The position numbers and the translations under genes were made by a program. Of a stretch of DNA of 64,000 bases, positions 42,334 to 50,364 are shown in pieces (position 1 is the first letter of the stretch; each line of letters begins with the position of its first letter). The notes beneath the pieces are model-generated. The model was not told the DNA's origin. It was given only the letters and a program-made list of their open reading frames with translations, and did not search any database. Origin of the DNA: Bacteroidota bacterium (GTDB taxonomy: Bacteria; Bacteroidota; Bacteroidia; B-17B0; Aurantibacillaceae). The stretch lies in NCBI GenBank assembly GCA_016185125.1, contig JACPOC010000026.1:1-64000 (forward strand). Direction: 5' to 3'.

Positions 42334-42568
42334 AGTATTATTTTTAGGTACGGGGCCATTAATTTATACTAAATTAGTAATATTAGGGCGTTGTCATTTT
42401 CTATTTCGGTAGCAGGGCAATATATATCGTTAAAAAGGATATAAAATCGCTGAGATAAAAATCTAATAAGATAATAATTTTTTCAAAAAACCCTTTCTTC
42501 AACTTATAACAACCAAAATTCTATCGAGTGGTTTCTCAAATTTAAAATTTCGTGCTATTAAAATAAAT

Positions 42569-42585
42569 TTGGCACAGTTTTTTAT
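42569..42585 (+). promoter_or_regulatory. TGGCAYA-type promoter-like motif before the second membrane-anchored receiver
   Basis: TTGGCACAGTTTTTTAT: the -24 half TTGGCACA is a good sigma-54 match, the -12 half is T-rich rather than TTGCA. It ends 30 bases before the ATG at 42616. Confidence 0.5.
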
Positions 42586-42615
42586 GTTTTATTAATAACC
42601 TTAAAAACAGAAAAA

Positions 42616-43107
42616 ATGACCCCGAATGTAATAAATTTATTTGTTGTTGATGACGACGAATCTTTACTGACACTTGTTAAAACCCACATGAGCAGAAAAT
42701 TCGGAACTGATATAAACATTACTACTTTTAGTTCCGGTGAATCTTGCCTTGAACACATAAATTACGAAACGCATATTGTAATACTTGATTACGATTTAAA
42801 AGGTGAGAACGGACTTGATATTTTAAAACTCATTAAAACCATTAATCCGCATACCGAAGTGATAATGCTTTCTAATAATGAAGATATGACGGCAGCTATT
42901 GAAGCATTTAAAAGAGGAGCCAAAGATTACATGATCAAGGATACCGGTTCGTTAAAAAAAATAACTGAACAAATTAATAAAAAGGCAGATAAATTTAAAA
43001 AGGCAGTTAATGAACCCAATATGCAGAAAATAGCGGCGTTGTTTTTTTTAAGTTTTGCTACTTTGGCAATTGTTATAACCGTGTATTTAAAGTATTACAG
43101 AAACTGA
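42616..43107 (+). CDS. Membrane-anchored stand-alone receiver domain protein (second copy)
   Basis: 163 residues with the same layout as the protein at 29011: receiver (VVDDDES acidic cluster, phosphoacceptor Asp58 in VILDYDLKG, switch Ser in IMLSNNE, Lys108 in YMIKDT), a charged Lys-rich linker (NKKADKFKKAVNEP), and one C-terminal membrane helix (IAALFFLSFATLAIVITVYL). All receiver residues are present, so it can probably be phosphorylated. No output domain. Monocistronic, with a promoter-like TTGGCACA motif directly upstream. It converges on rpoN with a 104-base gap. Confidence 0.82.
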   Translation: MTPNVINLFVVDDDESLLTLVKTHMSRKFGTDINITTFSSGESCLEHINYETHIVILDYDLKGENGLDILKLIKTINPHTEVIMLSNNEDMTAAIEAFKRGAKDYMIKDTGSLKKITEQINKKADKFKKAVNEPNMQKIAALFFLSFATLAIVITVYLKYYRN

Positions 43108-43211
43108 TTTTTTTTAATTAAAATGCACTATCAGAATAATATATTTTTCTACCCCTTTAACTAAGTGATAGGCTAAAAACACTTCACGCTACATTGAAAA
43201 CATTTTCTGTA

Positions 43212-44666
43212 TTACATCGAGCTCCTTTGTTGTTTTTTACGCATCTCACTGTTAGGAATACCAGAAAGTTCGCGGTATTTAACTACTGTTCGTCTGGCAA
43301 TATTAATTTCTTTTTCCTTTAACAACATCATTATATCAGAATCTGATAGTGGCTTCTGTTTATCTTCCTCTCTTACAATTTGCTGTATTAATTCCTGCAC
43401 TTGTAAAGAAGTGGAAGAATTAGCATAAGTTGTATCGTTTTTTTCAGAAGATATGGCGCGCATAAATAAATTCTTTAAACTGAAAATTCCAAAAGGAGTT
43501 TGAACATGTTTATTACTGGTAATCCTGGAAACAGTACTCAGGTCGTACCCTGTTTTAGTAGCAATGTCCTGTAAAATCATTGGGCGTAATTCTCTTGGAT
43601 CTCCGCTTTTAAAAAAATCGGGCTGCATTTGCGCAATGGCGGTCATCACTTTCATCATTGTAGTTTCGCGTTCCTTTAAAGCGTTAATTAAAGAATTTGC
43701 ATCGTTTACTAAATTTTGAAAATAACTTTCGGCTTGTTTTTTTTCTGAAGTATTTGAAATATTTAAATTACCGGTTGAAGTGTAATCAGGATTAACTCTT
43801 AGCTTAATAAATTCCGAAGAAGTAAGTGATACAAAGTAATCGTTATCTTCAACCGAAACCTCAAAATCAGGAATGATCTGTTCCTTTAATAATTCATAAC
43901 GGTTGGTTTCTGTAACCGGTTTAGGATTTAATTTACTAATGTAAATAATACATTTTTCAAGTTCCTCCCCGCTCATTTGCAGCTCAGATTTTATTTTAGG
44001 AAATTGCCGTTGAACAAATTCGTTATAAAAATCTCTTATAATTTGCAGCGCAAGAAAATGCGTTCTGCACTCTTTGTTACCTCGTCTTTTAAGCTGTAAA
44101 AAAAGGCATTCGTGTAAACTACGCGCGCCTACTCCGGCAGGCTCGCAATTTTGAATAATCGTTAAAGCGCTTGCCACCTTTTCCTCATCCATCATTTTTC
44201 CTTCACGGAAACTGTAATCATCTGCAACTTCAGTTACAGGCCTTCTTAAATATCCGTCGTCATCCAGTTCATCCACCAGATAACAGGCAATCTCAGTAAT
44301 ATCTTCTTCCAGGTTCATCATGTGTACCTGATCTTTTAAATTTTCCTGCAAAGAATTATATTGAATTACCGGTGCCTCGTAATGATTTTCGTTTGTTTGC
44401 TTTTGTGTTTTTTCGTAAGGCTCTTCATCCTGATCCCACAATAATTCATTATCAAATTCGTCTTCTTTTCCACTATCCTCTTCAGCGTTTACATCCGGCT
44501 CTACTTCCGATTCAAGTACAGGGTTAAGTTCAATTTCATTAGCAATATATTCTTGCAATGCATAGCCCGACAAATGCATAATGTGCATCAGCTTTAAATG
44601 CTGTTGCGACATGTAATATCCCTGCTTTTGCTGCTGATTCTGTTTTTGACTTTGAAAATGGTTCAT
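43212..44666 (-). CDS. rpoN: RNA polymerase sigma-54 factor
   Basis: 484 residues, the usual size for Bacteroidota. Region I: Gln-rich start (QSQKQNQQQKQ) and HLKLMHIMHLSGYALQEYIANEIELNPVLE, which contacts activators. Acidic region II (EEDSGKEDEFDNELLWDQDEEP). Region III: core-binding domain (CEPAGVGARSLHECLFLQL, ISKLNPKP), HTH (DIATKTGYDLSTVSRITSNKHVQTPFGIFSLKNLF), and the RpoN box ARRTVVKYRE that reads the -24 element. Sigma-54 needs an AAA+ enhancer-binding activator; none is in the window. A run of TGGCA-type motifs nearby makes its regulon a matter of interest. Confidence 0.95.
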   Translation of the reverse strand: MNHFQSQKQNQQQKQGYYMSQQHLKLMHIMHLSGYALQEYIANEIELNPVLESEVEPDVNAEEDSGKEDEFDNELLWDQDEEPYEKTQKQTNENHYEAPVIQYNSLQENLKDQVHMMNLEEDITEIACYLVDELDDDGYLRRPVTEVADDYSFREGKMMDEEKVASALTIIQNCEPAGVGARSLHECLFLQLKRRGNKECRTHFLALQIIRDFYNEFVQRQFPKIKSELQMSGEELEKCIIYISKLNPKPVTETNRYELLKEQIIPDFEVSVEDNDYFVSLTSSEFIKLRVNPDYTSTGNLNISNTSEKKQAESYFQNLVNDANSLINALKERETTMMKVMTAIAQMQPDFFKSGDPRELRPMILQDIATKTGYDLSTVSRITSNKHVQTPFGIFSLKNLFMRAISSEKNDTTYANSSTSLQVQELIQQIVREEDKQKPLSDSDIMMLLKEKEINIARRTVVKYRELSGIPNSEMRKKQQRSSM

Positions 44667-44731
44667 GAGGGAAATTTTAAATTAAATATACACTATTTTA
44701 TGAATTAGTGACCAACTATTTTTTTTAATTA

Positions 44732-45109
44732 TTATTCTGCAACTTTTTTACCTGTTATTTTTGAAGCAATGTCGCCAAGCCAGTTAACAATAGAAACTTT
44801 ATTTTTTTCAATAAGATTAGAAGTTACATTTTTTATTAAAAACGGAACTATGATCCGTGGTAATAACCCTGAATTTTTTAAAGCTGTTTTAGCAATAAAA
44901 TTGGTTACCTGTCCAACAGAATTACTAAGCATATCGTTATTATCACTCACCAAAGCCTTTTTTGCACCGGAAGTTAATAGCTGTAAAGGCCCCAGCATTT
45001 GCTTAATTTCCTGAAAATCATTTTTAATTTCCCGTTCAAGATTCATTCTGCGGTACAGTAACCGTTTCCGTTCAGCTTTCAGGTCTTCCAGTGTATCAAT
45101 CCTCTTCAT
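44732..45109 (-). CDS. Small helical protein of the YtxH/holin-like operon
   Basis: 125 residues, no signal peptide. N-terminal charged coiled coil (LEDLKAERKRLLYRRMNLEREIKNDFQEIKQML), then an amphipathic or weakly membrane-associated region (KNSGLLPRIIVPFLIKNVTSNLI, VNWLGDIASKITGKK). Overlaps the upstream holin-like gene by 14 bases. The trio YtxH, holin-like and a short coiled-coil protein is a common Bacteroidota cluster with envelope-stress character; individual function unknown. Confidence 0.7.
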   Translation of the reverse strand: MKRIDTLEDLKAERKRLLYRRMNLEREIKNDFQEIKQMLGPLQLLTSGAKKALVSDNNDMLSNSVGQVTNFIAKTALKNSGLLPRIIVPFLIKNVTSNLIEKNKVSIVNWLGDIASKITGKKVAE

Positions 45110-45461
45110 GAAAATTAATTTTTTTAAGCAGGGCGTTAATAATGGGCAACTTAATAAGAGATTTTCGTGTAATAATTACAAGAATAGCGATTACAAAATA
45201 AAACCCGGCAACATATAAAAAACCTATGAAAGAACTTTGAAAATAATCAGATAAATACAAAGCAGCACCGATGCTTAACAGCAATAGCACAAATGACATC
45301 AACAAGCCAACCACGGCCACAGAGTCAATGGAAGCTAATATTTCAGACATTTTATCCTGAATGTTAATTGCGGCAAGATCTATTCTAGTTTCGGCACATT
45401 CAATAACATGCCCAAACAAGCGATCCAGCTTACTTTCATCTGCTTTATTTTCTTCTTCCAT
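45096..45461 (-). CDS. Phage-holin-like (Holin-X / YqjE type) membrane protein
   Basis: 121 residues. Soluble N-terminal helix (LDRLFGHVIECAETRIDLAAINIQDKMSEI), two membrane helices (VAVVGLLMSFVLLLLSIGAALYL and FIGFLYVAGFYFVIAILVII) and a basic C-terminal end (ITRKSLIKLPIINALLKKI). Matches the Actinobacterial Holin-X / YqjE layout, widespread in non-phage chromosomes; no phage gene is near, so lysis is not implied. Between YtxH (32 bases upstream) and the 125-residue helical protein (14-base overlap). Confidence 0.78.
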   Translation of the reverse strand: MEEENKADESKLDRLFGHVIECAETRIDLAAINIQDKMSEILASIDSVAVVGLLMSFVLLLLSIGAALYLSDYFQSSFIGFLYVAGFYFVIAILVIITRKSLIKLPIINALLKKINFHEED

Positions 45462-45493
45462 AGGTTTTTAATCTAATCACTTTATCAAGCAGA

Positions 45494-45805
45494 TTAGTTA
45501 TTTAAATTTGACCCATTGGTGTGAGCATTCGCTACATTTTTTGCCTTACCCTTGTAGTTTTCAACTTCGTCTTGAACCATTGATTTTAATCCGTCAGCTT
45601 TTTCCATTGCCTTGTCTTTTAAGTTGCTGAGTGTTTCTTTTCCTTCGTTGATCTTTTCTGCCAACTCATCAATAATGTCTTCAGCATTATCTTTAATTTG
45701 TTGCCTGAGTTCACTTCCTTTGCTTGGAGCAAATAATAAACCTAATACTGCGCCCGCTGCAGCACCTAGTACCAGAGCGCTTAAAATTTTGGTGTTGTCT
45801 TTCAT
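45494..45805 (-). CDS. YtxH-domain protein
   Basis: 103 residues. Short membrane helix rich in Gly/Ala (ILSALVLGAAAGAVLGLLFAP), then the conserved SKGSELRQQIKD and a long amphipathic helix of apolipoprotein-like character (EDIIDELAEKINEGKETLSNLKDKAMEKADGLKS). YtxH proteins are associated with general or envelope stress in Bacillus and Bacteroidota. First of a three-gene operon. A CGGCACG-type -24 motif lies 40-56 bases upstream. Confidence 0.87.
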   Translation of the reverse strand: MKDNTKILSALVLGAAAGAVLGLLFAPSKGSELRQQIKDNAEDIIDELAEKINEGKETLSNLKDKAMEKADGLKSMVQDEVENYKGKAKNVANAHTNGSNLNN

Positions 45806-45844
45806 AATAATGATGTTTATGGTTAATATTCTTATATACTATAT

Positions 45845-45861
45845 GGAATAATCGTGCCGAA
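45845..45861 (-). promoter_or_regulatory. GGCACG-type -24/-12 motif before the ytxH operon
   Basis: Minus strand TTCGGCACGATTATTCC. GGCACG matches the sigma-54 -24 consensus exactly; after the correct 10-base spacing stands TTCC in place of TTGC. 40-56 bases upstream of the YtxH start. Confidence 0.45.
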
Positions 45862-46050
45862 AATAAAAAACCCCGCATTTACCGCTAATTAGGCAAATGA
45901 GATAAATTTAAAAATAAAAACGGGTAATGCAATCGCCATACTGTGGAATATATTGCCAGGCAAATTCCCTTTCCTACCTTATATAGCCTTCCATTCATAG
46001 GCATTGCTTTTGAAATAGAAGAGTATCCGCCAGAAACGGAAAATATAGTT

Positions 46051-46869
46051 ATGCTTACAAAACAAGAAAACGCTGAAAAGGAATCTGAACTTGAAGAAAA
46101 GGTTGCGGATACTCCAGGTGCCACCCGCATTTTCTTTAGTGAAGCCGGTGCTATTGCAATTTTTACCGGACAAACGGTTAGAAGTATATTTTCATTTCCA
46201 TTTGAGTTCCGTGAATTTATAAAACAATGTTACATGATTGGCAATCGCTCCTTTGGCCTGGTAGGAGTTACCGGTGCAATAATGGGCATTGTGCTTACCA
46301 TTCAATCACGGCCGGTGTTAGCCGATTTTGGAGCCGAAGCCATGCTTCCTCAAATGGTTGCAGTTTCATTGGTTCGCGAAATTGGCCCCGTTATTACTGC
46401 GCTAATATGTGCAGGTAAAGTTGGTTCAGGAATGGGGGCCGAATTGGGTTCTATGAAAGTTACCGAACAAATTGAAGCCATGGAAGTTTCGGCAACCATG
46501 CCCATGAAATATTTAGTGGCCACACGGGTACTCGCTGCAACCTTTATGATTCCTTTGTTGGTTATTTTTGCCGATACACTTGGTTTATTAGGAAGCTGGC
46601 TTGGCGTAAATATTAAAGGGGATGTAAATATTGTATTATTTTTTTCTCACGCATTTGCATCTGTTGATTTTATGGATTTAATTCCTTCACTTGTAAAATC
46701 ATTTTTATTTGGCGCGGTAATTGGCATCATTGGTTGTTATAAAGGTTATACTGCCGGAAAAGGAACGGAAAGCGTAGGCATAGCCGCTAACTCTGCCGTG
46801 GTGCTTTCTTCACTATTAATAATTATTACAGATCTTATTGCTGTGCAGGTAACAGATATTTTATTATGA
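46051..46869 (+). CDS. mlaE: MlaE-type ABC transporter permease
   Basis: I prefer the ATG at 46051 (MLTKQENAEK), which gives 272 residues, normal for the family; the track start 45943 adds 36 atypical residues. MlaE landmarks: EFIKQCYMIGNRSFGLVGVTGAIMGIVLTIQ, then REIGPVITALICAGKVGSGMGAELGSMKVTEQIEAMEV, followed by four more membrane helices. It is the inner-membrane permease that, with MlaF ATPase and an MCE protein, moves phospholipids between inner and outer membrane to keep outer-membrane lipid asymmetry. Overlaps mlaF by 4 bases (ATGA). Confidence 0.92.
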   Translation: MLTKQENAEKESELEEKVADTPGATRIFFSEAGAIAIFTGQTVRSIFSFPFEFREFIKQCYMIGNRSFGLVGVTGAIMGIVLTIQSRPVLADFGAEAMLPQMVAVSLVREIGPVITALICAGKVGSGMGAELGSMKVTEQIEAMEVSATMPMKYLVATRVLAATFMIPLLVIFADTLGLLGSWLGVNIKGDVNIVLFFSHAFASVDFMDLIPSLVKSFLFGAVIGIIGCYKGYTAGKGTESVGIAANSAVVLSSLLIIITDLIAVQVTDILL

Positions 46870-47654
46870 GTGAAACTGAATTGCATACCCAACAAAGTTC
46901 TACCCAGGCATTAACAGAACCGGAAAAAATTATTGAGGTAAAAAACCTTAGCATTTCATTTGGTGCGCAACACGTACTCAAAAACTTAAACTTTCATCTG
47001 AATAAGGGCGAAAATCTTGTCATTCTCGGCAAATCCGGATCAGGCAAATCTGTTACCATTAAATGCATTACCGATCTGCTAACACCCGATAGTGGCACGA
47101 TTGAAGTATTGGGAGAAAAAATTGAAGATTTGGAAAGAGAAGAACTTTCTGAATTACGAAAAAAAATCGGGTTTCTTTTCCAAAGCGGCGCACTCTATGA
47201 TTCGATGACCGTTAAGGACAATCTGGAGTTTCCGCTTCTTCGAATGAATAAAAAATTAAAGCGCGATGAAATTAACGAAAAAGTAAAAAAAGTTTTAGAC
47301 AGTGTGGGGCTGGCGCACGCCTTAAATAAAATGCCTGCCGAACTATCAGGGGGAATGAGAAAAAGAATCGCATTAGCAAGAACAATAATCGTTGATCCGG
47401 TAATTATGTTGTACGATGAACCGACAACCGGGTTAGACCCCGTAACCTCACGTGAAATAAGCGTATTGATAAATGAAGTGCAAAAAAACTATGAAACCTC
47501 TTCCATTATTATTACGCACGATATGGATTGCGCCCGCGAAATTGCAGACCGTGTTTTAATGCTGAAAGATGGTGAAGTATTAGCGGAAGGCACTTTGGAA
47601 GAGCTGGAAAAAAATGAAGACCAATGGATAAAATCTTTCTTTGGAAAAAATTAA
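46866..47654 (+). CDS. mlaF: MlaF-type ABC transporter ATP-binding protein
   Basis: 262 residues. Walker A ILGKSGSGKSVTIK, Q-loop FLFQSGALYDSMTV with the Ser-Gly-Ala-Leu-Tyr stretch typical of MlaF, signature LSGGMRKRIALAR, Walker B VIMLYDEPTTGLDP, and switch His in IIITHDMDC. The N-terminal ~25 residues (HTQQSSTQALTEP) are extra and polar. Powers the MlaE permease; the start overlaps the mlaE stop, and the MCE gene follows after 7 bases. Confidence 0.95.
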   Translation: MSETELHTQQSSTQALTEPEKIIEVKNLSISFGAQHVLKNLNFHLNKGENLVILGKSGSGKSVTIKCITDLLTPDSGTIEVLGEKIEDLEREELSELRKKIGFLFQSGALYDSMTVKDNLEFPLLRMNKKLKRDEINEKVKKVLDSVGLAHALNKMPAELSGGMRKRIALARTIIVDPVIMLYDEPTTGLDPVTSREISVLINEVQKNYETSSIIITHDMDCAREIADRVLMLKDGEVLAEGTLEELEKNEDQWIKSFFGKN

Positions 47655-47661
47655 ATAAAAA

Positions 47662-48477
47662 ATGGGAAATTCAAAAAAATTAGCAGGACGTTTAGGAATA
47701 TTTGTAGTAGCAGGCTTAGCCTTGCTGGTAGCAGGGATATTTTATATAGGCCGTCAAAAACATTTATTTAACCCGGTGGTTAATTTAAATACCACTTTTA
47801 AAAACATCAGCGGCTTAGAAGTAGGAAACAATGTAAGGTTTTCAGGGATAAATGTTGGAACCGTGCAACAAATAAGAATAATAAATGATACCACTGTTAA
47901 AGTTTACATTATTGTAGATAAAGAAGTTCAAAAATTTATAAAAACAGATAGTCGCATCAAGATTAGCTCCGATGGCTTAATTGGAGATAAAACCATAAAT
48001 ATTACACAAGGAACTTCATTGGGAAGAAGTGTTAAAGAGGGTCAGTATTTAATTTCGGTAGAACCGCTTGAAACCGACGCCATTATGGCTAATTTGAGCA
48101 AAACCGGCGAAAACGCAACTATTATTTCCGGAGAACTTGCTGAAATAATTCATAAAGTTAATACAGGTAATGGAACTATTGGCCGTTTATTACGCGACAG
48201 TACTATTGCGGAAAATATTGGACAAACTATTAGAAACCTGAAGCGAAGTTCAAAGGGTTTGGATGAAAATATGGAAGCTGCAAAACATAATATTTTACTC
48301 AGAGGTTTTTTTAAGAAAAAGAAAAAAGACGAAGAGCATTTAAAAGAAGGAAAGAATAAAAATAAAGAAACAGCCAATGAACACGAAACCAAAGAGAAAA
48401 AAGAAACTTGGAAAGAAAGGCGCGAGCGCAAAAAACTAGAAAGAAAATTAAAACAAGAAGCCGAAGAAAAAAAATAA
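47662..48477 (+). CDS. mlaD: MCE-domain (MlaD-type) lipid-binding protein
   Basis: 271 residues. One N-terminal membrane helix (LGIFVVAGLALLVAGIFYIG) anchors it in the inner membrane; MCE domain at about 38-115 (LNTTFKNISGLEVGNNVRFSGINVGTVQQIRI ... SSDGLIGDKTINIT). After a helical stretch the C-terminal ~65 residues form a highly charged Lys/Glu coil (RGFFKKKKKDEEHLKEG ... WKERRERKKLERKLKQ). The MCE hexamer forms the lipid-guiding ring of the Mla complex. The long charged tail is unlike E. coli MlaD and may bridge to a partner. A 77-residue disordered protein follows after 3 bases. Confidence 0.9.
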   Translation: MGNSKKLAGRLGIFVVAGLALLVAGIFYIGRQKHLFNPVVNLNTTFKNISGLEVGNNVRFSGINVGTVQQIRIINDTTVKVYIIVDKEVQKFIKTDSRIKISSDGLIGDKTINITQGTSLGRSVKEGQYLISVEPLETDAIMANLSKTGENATIISGELAEIIHKVNTGNGTIGRLLRDSTIAENIGQTIRNLKRSSKGLDENMEAAKHNILLRGFFKKKKKDEEHLKEGKNKNKETANEHETKEKKETWKERRERKKLERKLKQEAEEKK

Positions 48478-48480
48478 ATT

Positions 48481-48714
48481 ATGGAACAAAATAAAAAAAA
48501 CATTAATAATAAAATTATTATCTCTGGGCCCGGGCCTGAGAAAAATGATCCAACTAAAAAGGATGATGATAATGATGCTACAGAACCAAAACCAGGCGTA
48601 ACAGATCCGGGGAAAACGGATCCAACCAGAAAAGATGACCCAAAGAAAAATGACCCTACCCGCATTGACCCGAATACCAATCCTATAAAAATAGATCCCA
48701 CCCGAAATAAATAA
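48481..48714 (+). CDS. Small disordered Asp/Pro/Thr/Lys-repeat protein
   Basis: 77 residues, no signal peptide or membrane helix. After IIISGPGPE the whole chain is low complexity, built on D-P-T-(R/K) and D-P-x-x motifs (KNDPTKKDDDN, GKTDPTRKDDPKKNDPTRID, KIDPTRNK). The composition predicts full disorder. It is separated by only 3 bases from the MCE gene stop, so is co-translated with the Mla operon. No family recognised. It may be a flexible adaptor, or a selectively neutral low-complexity ORF; the tight position and ATG favour a real gene. Confidence 0.65.
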   Translation: MEQNKKNINNKIIISGPGPEKNDPTKKDDDNDATEPKPGVTDPGKTDPTRKDDPKKNDPTRIDPNTNPIKIDPTRNK

Positions 48715-48761
48715 TTTTGTTTTTTCGTAACTTCTGCACTTATTCCTATTATATTTAAACA

Positions 48762-49112
48762 ATGAACAAACACAGCATATTAATTGTAGACGATGAACCC
48801 GAAGTATGTGTTCTTTTAAAAAGTTACCTTATCAGAAAAAATCAGGACGTTTGTTATTCCACTTCCTTAACCGAAGGCTTGCTGAAATTTGAATCCTTAA
48901 AACCTAATGTGTTGATACTTGATCATAATATGCCCGATGGTTTAGGAATTGAGCATATAGCTAAATTCAAAAGTTTAAACAAAAGCCTTTGCATTGTTAT
49001 TATTAGCGCCATGTCTAATCTTAAAGAACACGCCCTTACCAACGGAGCTGATTATTTTCTTGAAAAACCCATTAGCTTACAAACATTAAATAGCATCATC
49101 GCTGCTAATTAA
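48762..49112 (+). CDS. Single-domain response regulator (receiver only)
   Basis: 116 residues: acidic pair in ILIVDDEPE, phosphoacceptor Asp53 or so (VLILDHNMPDGLG), switch Ser in IVIISAMSN, and Lys in YFLEKPIS. No output domain and no membrane helix, like CheY/Spo0F-type phosphorelay intermediates. 47 bases downstream of the small disordered protein in the Mla run, so it may be read through from it. It could act as a relay partner of the HPt domain in the hybrid kinase at 33040. Confidence 0.88.
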   Translation: MNKHSILIVDDEPEVCVLLKSYLIRKNQDVCYSTSLTEGLLKFESLKPNVLILDHNMPDGLGIEHIAKFKSLNKSLCIVIISAMSNLKEHALTNGADYFLEKPISLQTLNSIIAAN

Positions 49113-49431
49113 TATTTCTCATTCTGCAGCAACAGCACCAAGTTTGTTTTTATAACAACCATCCGTTAAATTAACTAATGCCTTTCATAAATCTTTGAGG
49201 CTTGAATTGGGACAATTCATGCCCACCGTGCATTATTATCCCCTATTACTTACCACAATTAAAATTTATAATTTTCTAATTAAAAATAATTTACATATTA
49301 TTTAAAAGATATTTTTTTCTACAGAATAAAAGGCAATTAAAGTTTACAAAATGAAAGAAAATATATATGGATTATATTCCACTCAATGCGGAAGATATAC
49401 CACAAATTTCGTCACATTTTAATAATTTTGG

Positions 49432-49448
49432 CTGGCATAATGTTTAAA
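49432..49448 (+). promoter_or_regulatory. TGGCAYA-type promoter-like motif before a candidate small RNA
   Basis: CTGGCATAATGTTTAAA. A transcript from it would start near 49460 and immediately include the stem-loop at 49479-49554, not a gene start (the next ATG is about 200 bases on). Confidence 0.4.
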
Positions 49449-49459
49449 TCATACTAATT

Positions 49460-49556
49460 ATCTCACTCATCATTTTATAAAGGGGAGATGGATTGTATAA
49501 GAGGGTTTGCGTTAGGGGGATGCAACACTTCAAATATAACTCCATCTCCCCTTTTG
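49460..49556 (+). ncRNA. Candidate small RNA: long stem-loop ending in a terminator
   Basis: 14-bp perfect stem AAAGGGGAGATGGA (49479-49492) / TCCATCTCCCCTTT (49541-49554), followed by a T run (CCCCTTTTGCC). The 48-base loop contains a second hairpin (TTGCG ... TGCAA). This is a typical intrinsic-terminator shape 30-90 bases after a promoter-like TGGCATAAT motif, so an independent RNA of about 95 nt is plausible. The stem matches no known family to me. Alternative: terminator of the receiver gene ending at 49112, but that is 370 bases away. Confidence 0.35.
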
Positions 49557-49574
49557 CCTTTCGCACCATTCCTA

Positions 49575-49591
49575 TTGGCATAAATATTTGA
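49575..49591 (+). promoter_or_regulatory. TGGCAYA-type promoter-like motif before the membrane lipoprotein gene
   Basis: TTGGCATAAATATTTGA, 62-79 bases before the ATG at 49654. -12 half reads TTTGA. Confidence 0.45.
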
Positions 49592-49653
49592 AATCAAAAA
49601 CAAAAGCCACATGGCTCAAATTTAAATCAACTATTAATTAAAAAAAAACCATT

Positions 49654-50217
49654 ATGAAAAATCTACTTAAAATTACATTACTGTTTTTAGCGGCAAGCAT
49701 TATGTTTGTTTCCTGTAAAACAATGTCGGTTACAAAACGCCATTATAACAAAGGTTATTATGTAAGCCACTCCGCCAAGAAAAACAAGCTTGAGAGCAAC
49801 AACCCTGCCAAAGAGGCGGTGGTTAAAACCGTTGAGCAATTAGCCCCTAAAGCCATAGATGGGATAAAAGATCAGCCTTCCAATCCTGAATTACTGGCAA
49901 GCAACGTAACTAATAAAAAAGAAAGCACCACAGAAGCGCAAACCCGTAAAACAATTGAAAATAAAATTAAATACGCAGGCAAGAGCGATATTAAATTTAA
50001 GGATGTTTATAAAAATCCTTTCAAAATAACTAAAATGGTTGCAGCAAAAGACAGTAATAAGGATGGGTTAAGTCTTATTTGGATTTTAATAGTTGTGATT
50101 TTAATCATTTACCTTTTGGGCTTTTTATTCGACGGATTTGGGTTAGGAAATTTAATACACATATTGGCTATTATTGCTTTAGTACTTTTAATTTTGTGGT
50201 TGTTAAAAGTAATTTAA
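49654..50217 (+). CDS. Membrane lipoprotein with lmo0937-like C-terminal hairpin
   Basis: 187 residues. Lipobox near residue 22 (SIMFVSC), polar and helical middle (KRHYNKGYYVSHSAKKNK, EQLAPKAIDGIKDQP), then two C-terminal membrane helices (LIWILIVVILIIYLLGFLF, LIHILAIIALVLLILWLLKVI) that resemble the lmo0937-type small membrane proteins such as the one at 56420. A lipoprotein that also spans the inner membrane is unusual; alternatively the N-terminus is a plain signal anchor. Preceded by a TTGGCATAA motif and closed by a strong terminator, so monocistronic. Confidence 0.65.
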   Translation: MKNLLKITLLFLAASIMFVSCKTMSVTKRHYNKGYYVSHSAKKNKLESNNPAKEAVVKTVEQLAPKAIDGIKDQPSNPELLASNVTNKKESTTEAQTRKTIENKIKYAGKSDIKFKDVYKNPFKITKMVAAKDSNKDGLSLIWILIVVILIIYLLGFLFDGFGLGNLIHILAIIALVLLILWLLKVI

Positions 50218-50238
50218 CTAAATAGAATTTCATTAATG

Positions 50239-50268
50239 AAGGCAGATCTAATACGTCTGCCTTTTTTT
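50239..50268 (+). terminator. Terminator after the membrane lipoprotein gene
   Basis: Stem AAGGCAGA / TCTGCCTT, 9-base loop, then TTTTTTT, 21 bases after the stop. Confidence 0.85.
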
Positions 50269-50324
50269 GTGGATGTTAGTCCTCAAACAACAATCAAAAT
50301 TTATTTTTAATGCTAATAAATAAC

Positions 50325-50341
50325 ATGGCATAAAATTTAAA
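50325..50341 (+). promoter_or_regulatory. TGGCAYA-type promoter-like motif before the OmpA-family gene
   Basis: ATGGCATAAAATTTAAA, ending 23 bases before the ATG at 50365; predicted 5' leader about 15 bases. Confidence 0.5.
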
Positions 50342-50364
50342 CATTACTAATAAAACCATAGCTA

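Noticed and set aside
43120-43190. CTATCA ... TGATAG inverted repeat between the receiver gene and rpoN as terminator
   Set aside because: Six-base arms separated by about 35 bases in AT-rich DNA; too weak to call.
45096-45461. Phage holin, hence possible prophage
   Set aside because: Holin-X/YqjE-type proteins are common chromosomal membrane proteins; no phage structural, lysis or integrase gene lies nearby.
48150-48773. Minus-strand 207-residue ORF
   Set aside because: Shadow of the charged Lys/Glu tail of the MCE gene and of the DPT-repeat protein; low-complexity Phe/Ser-rich translation with no family features.
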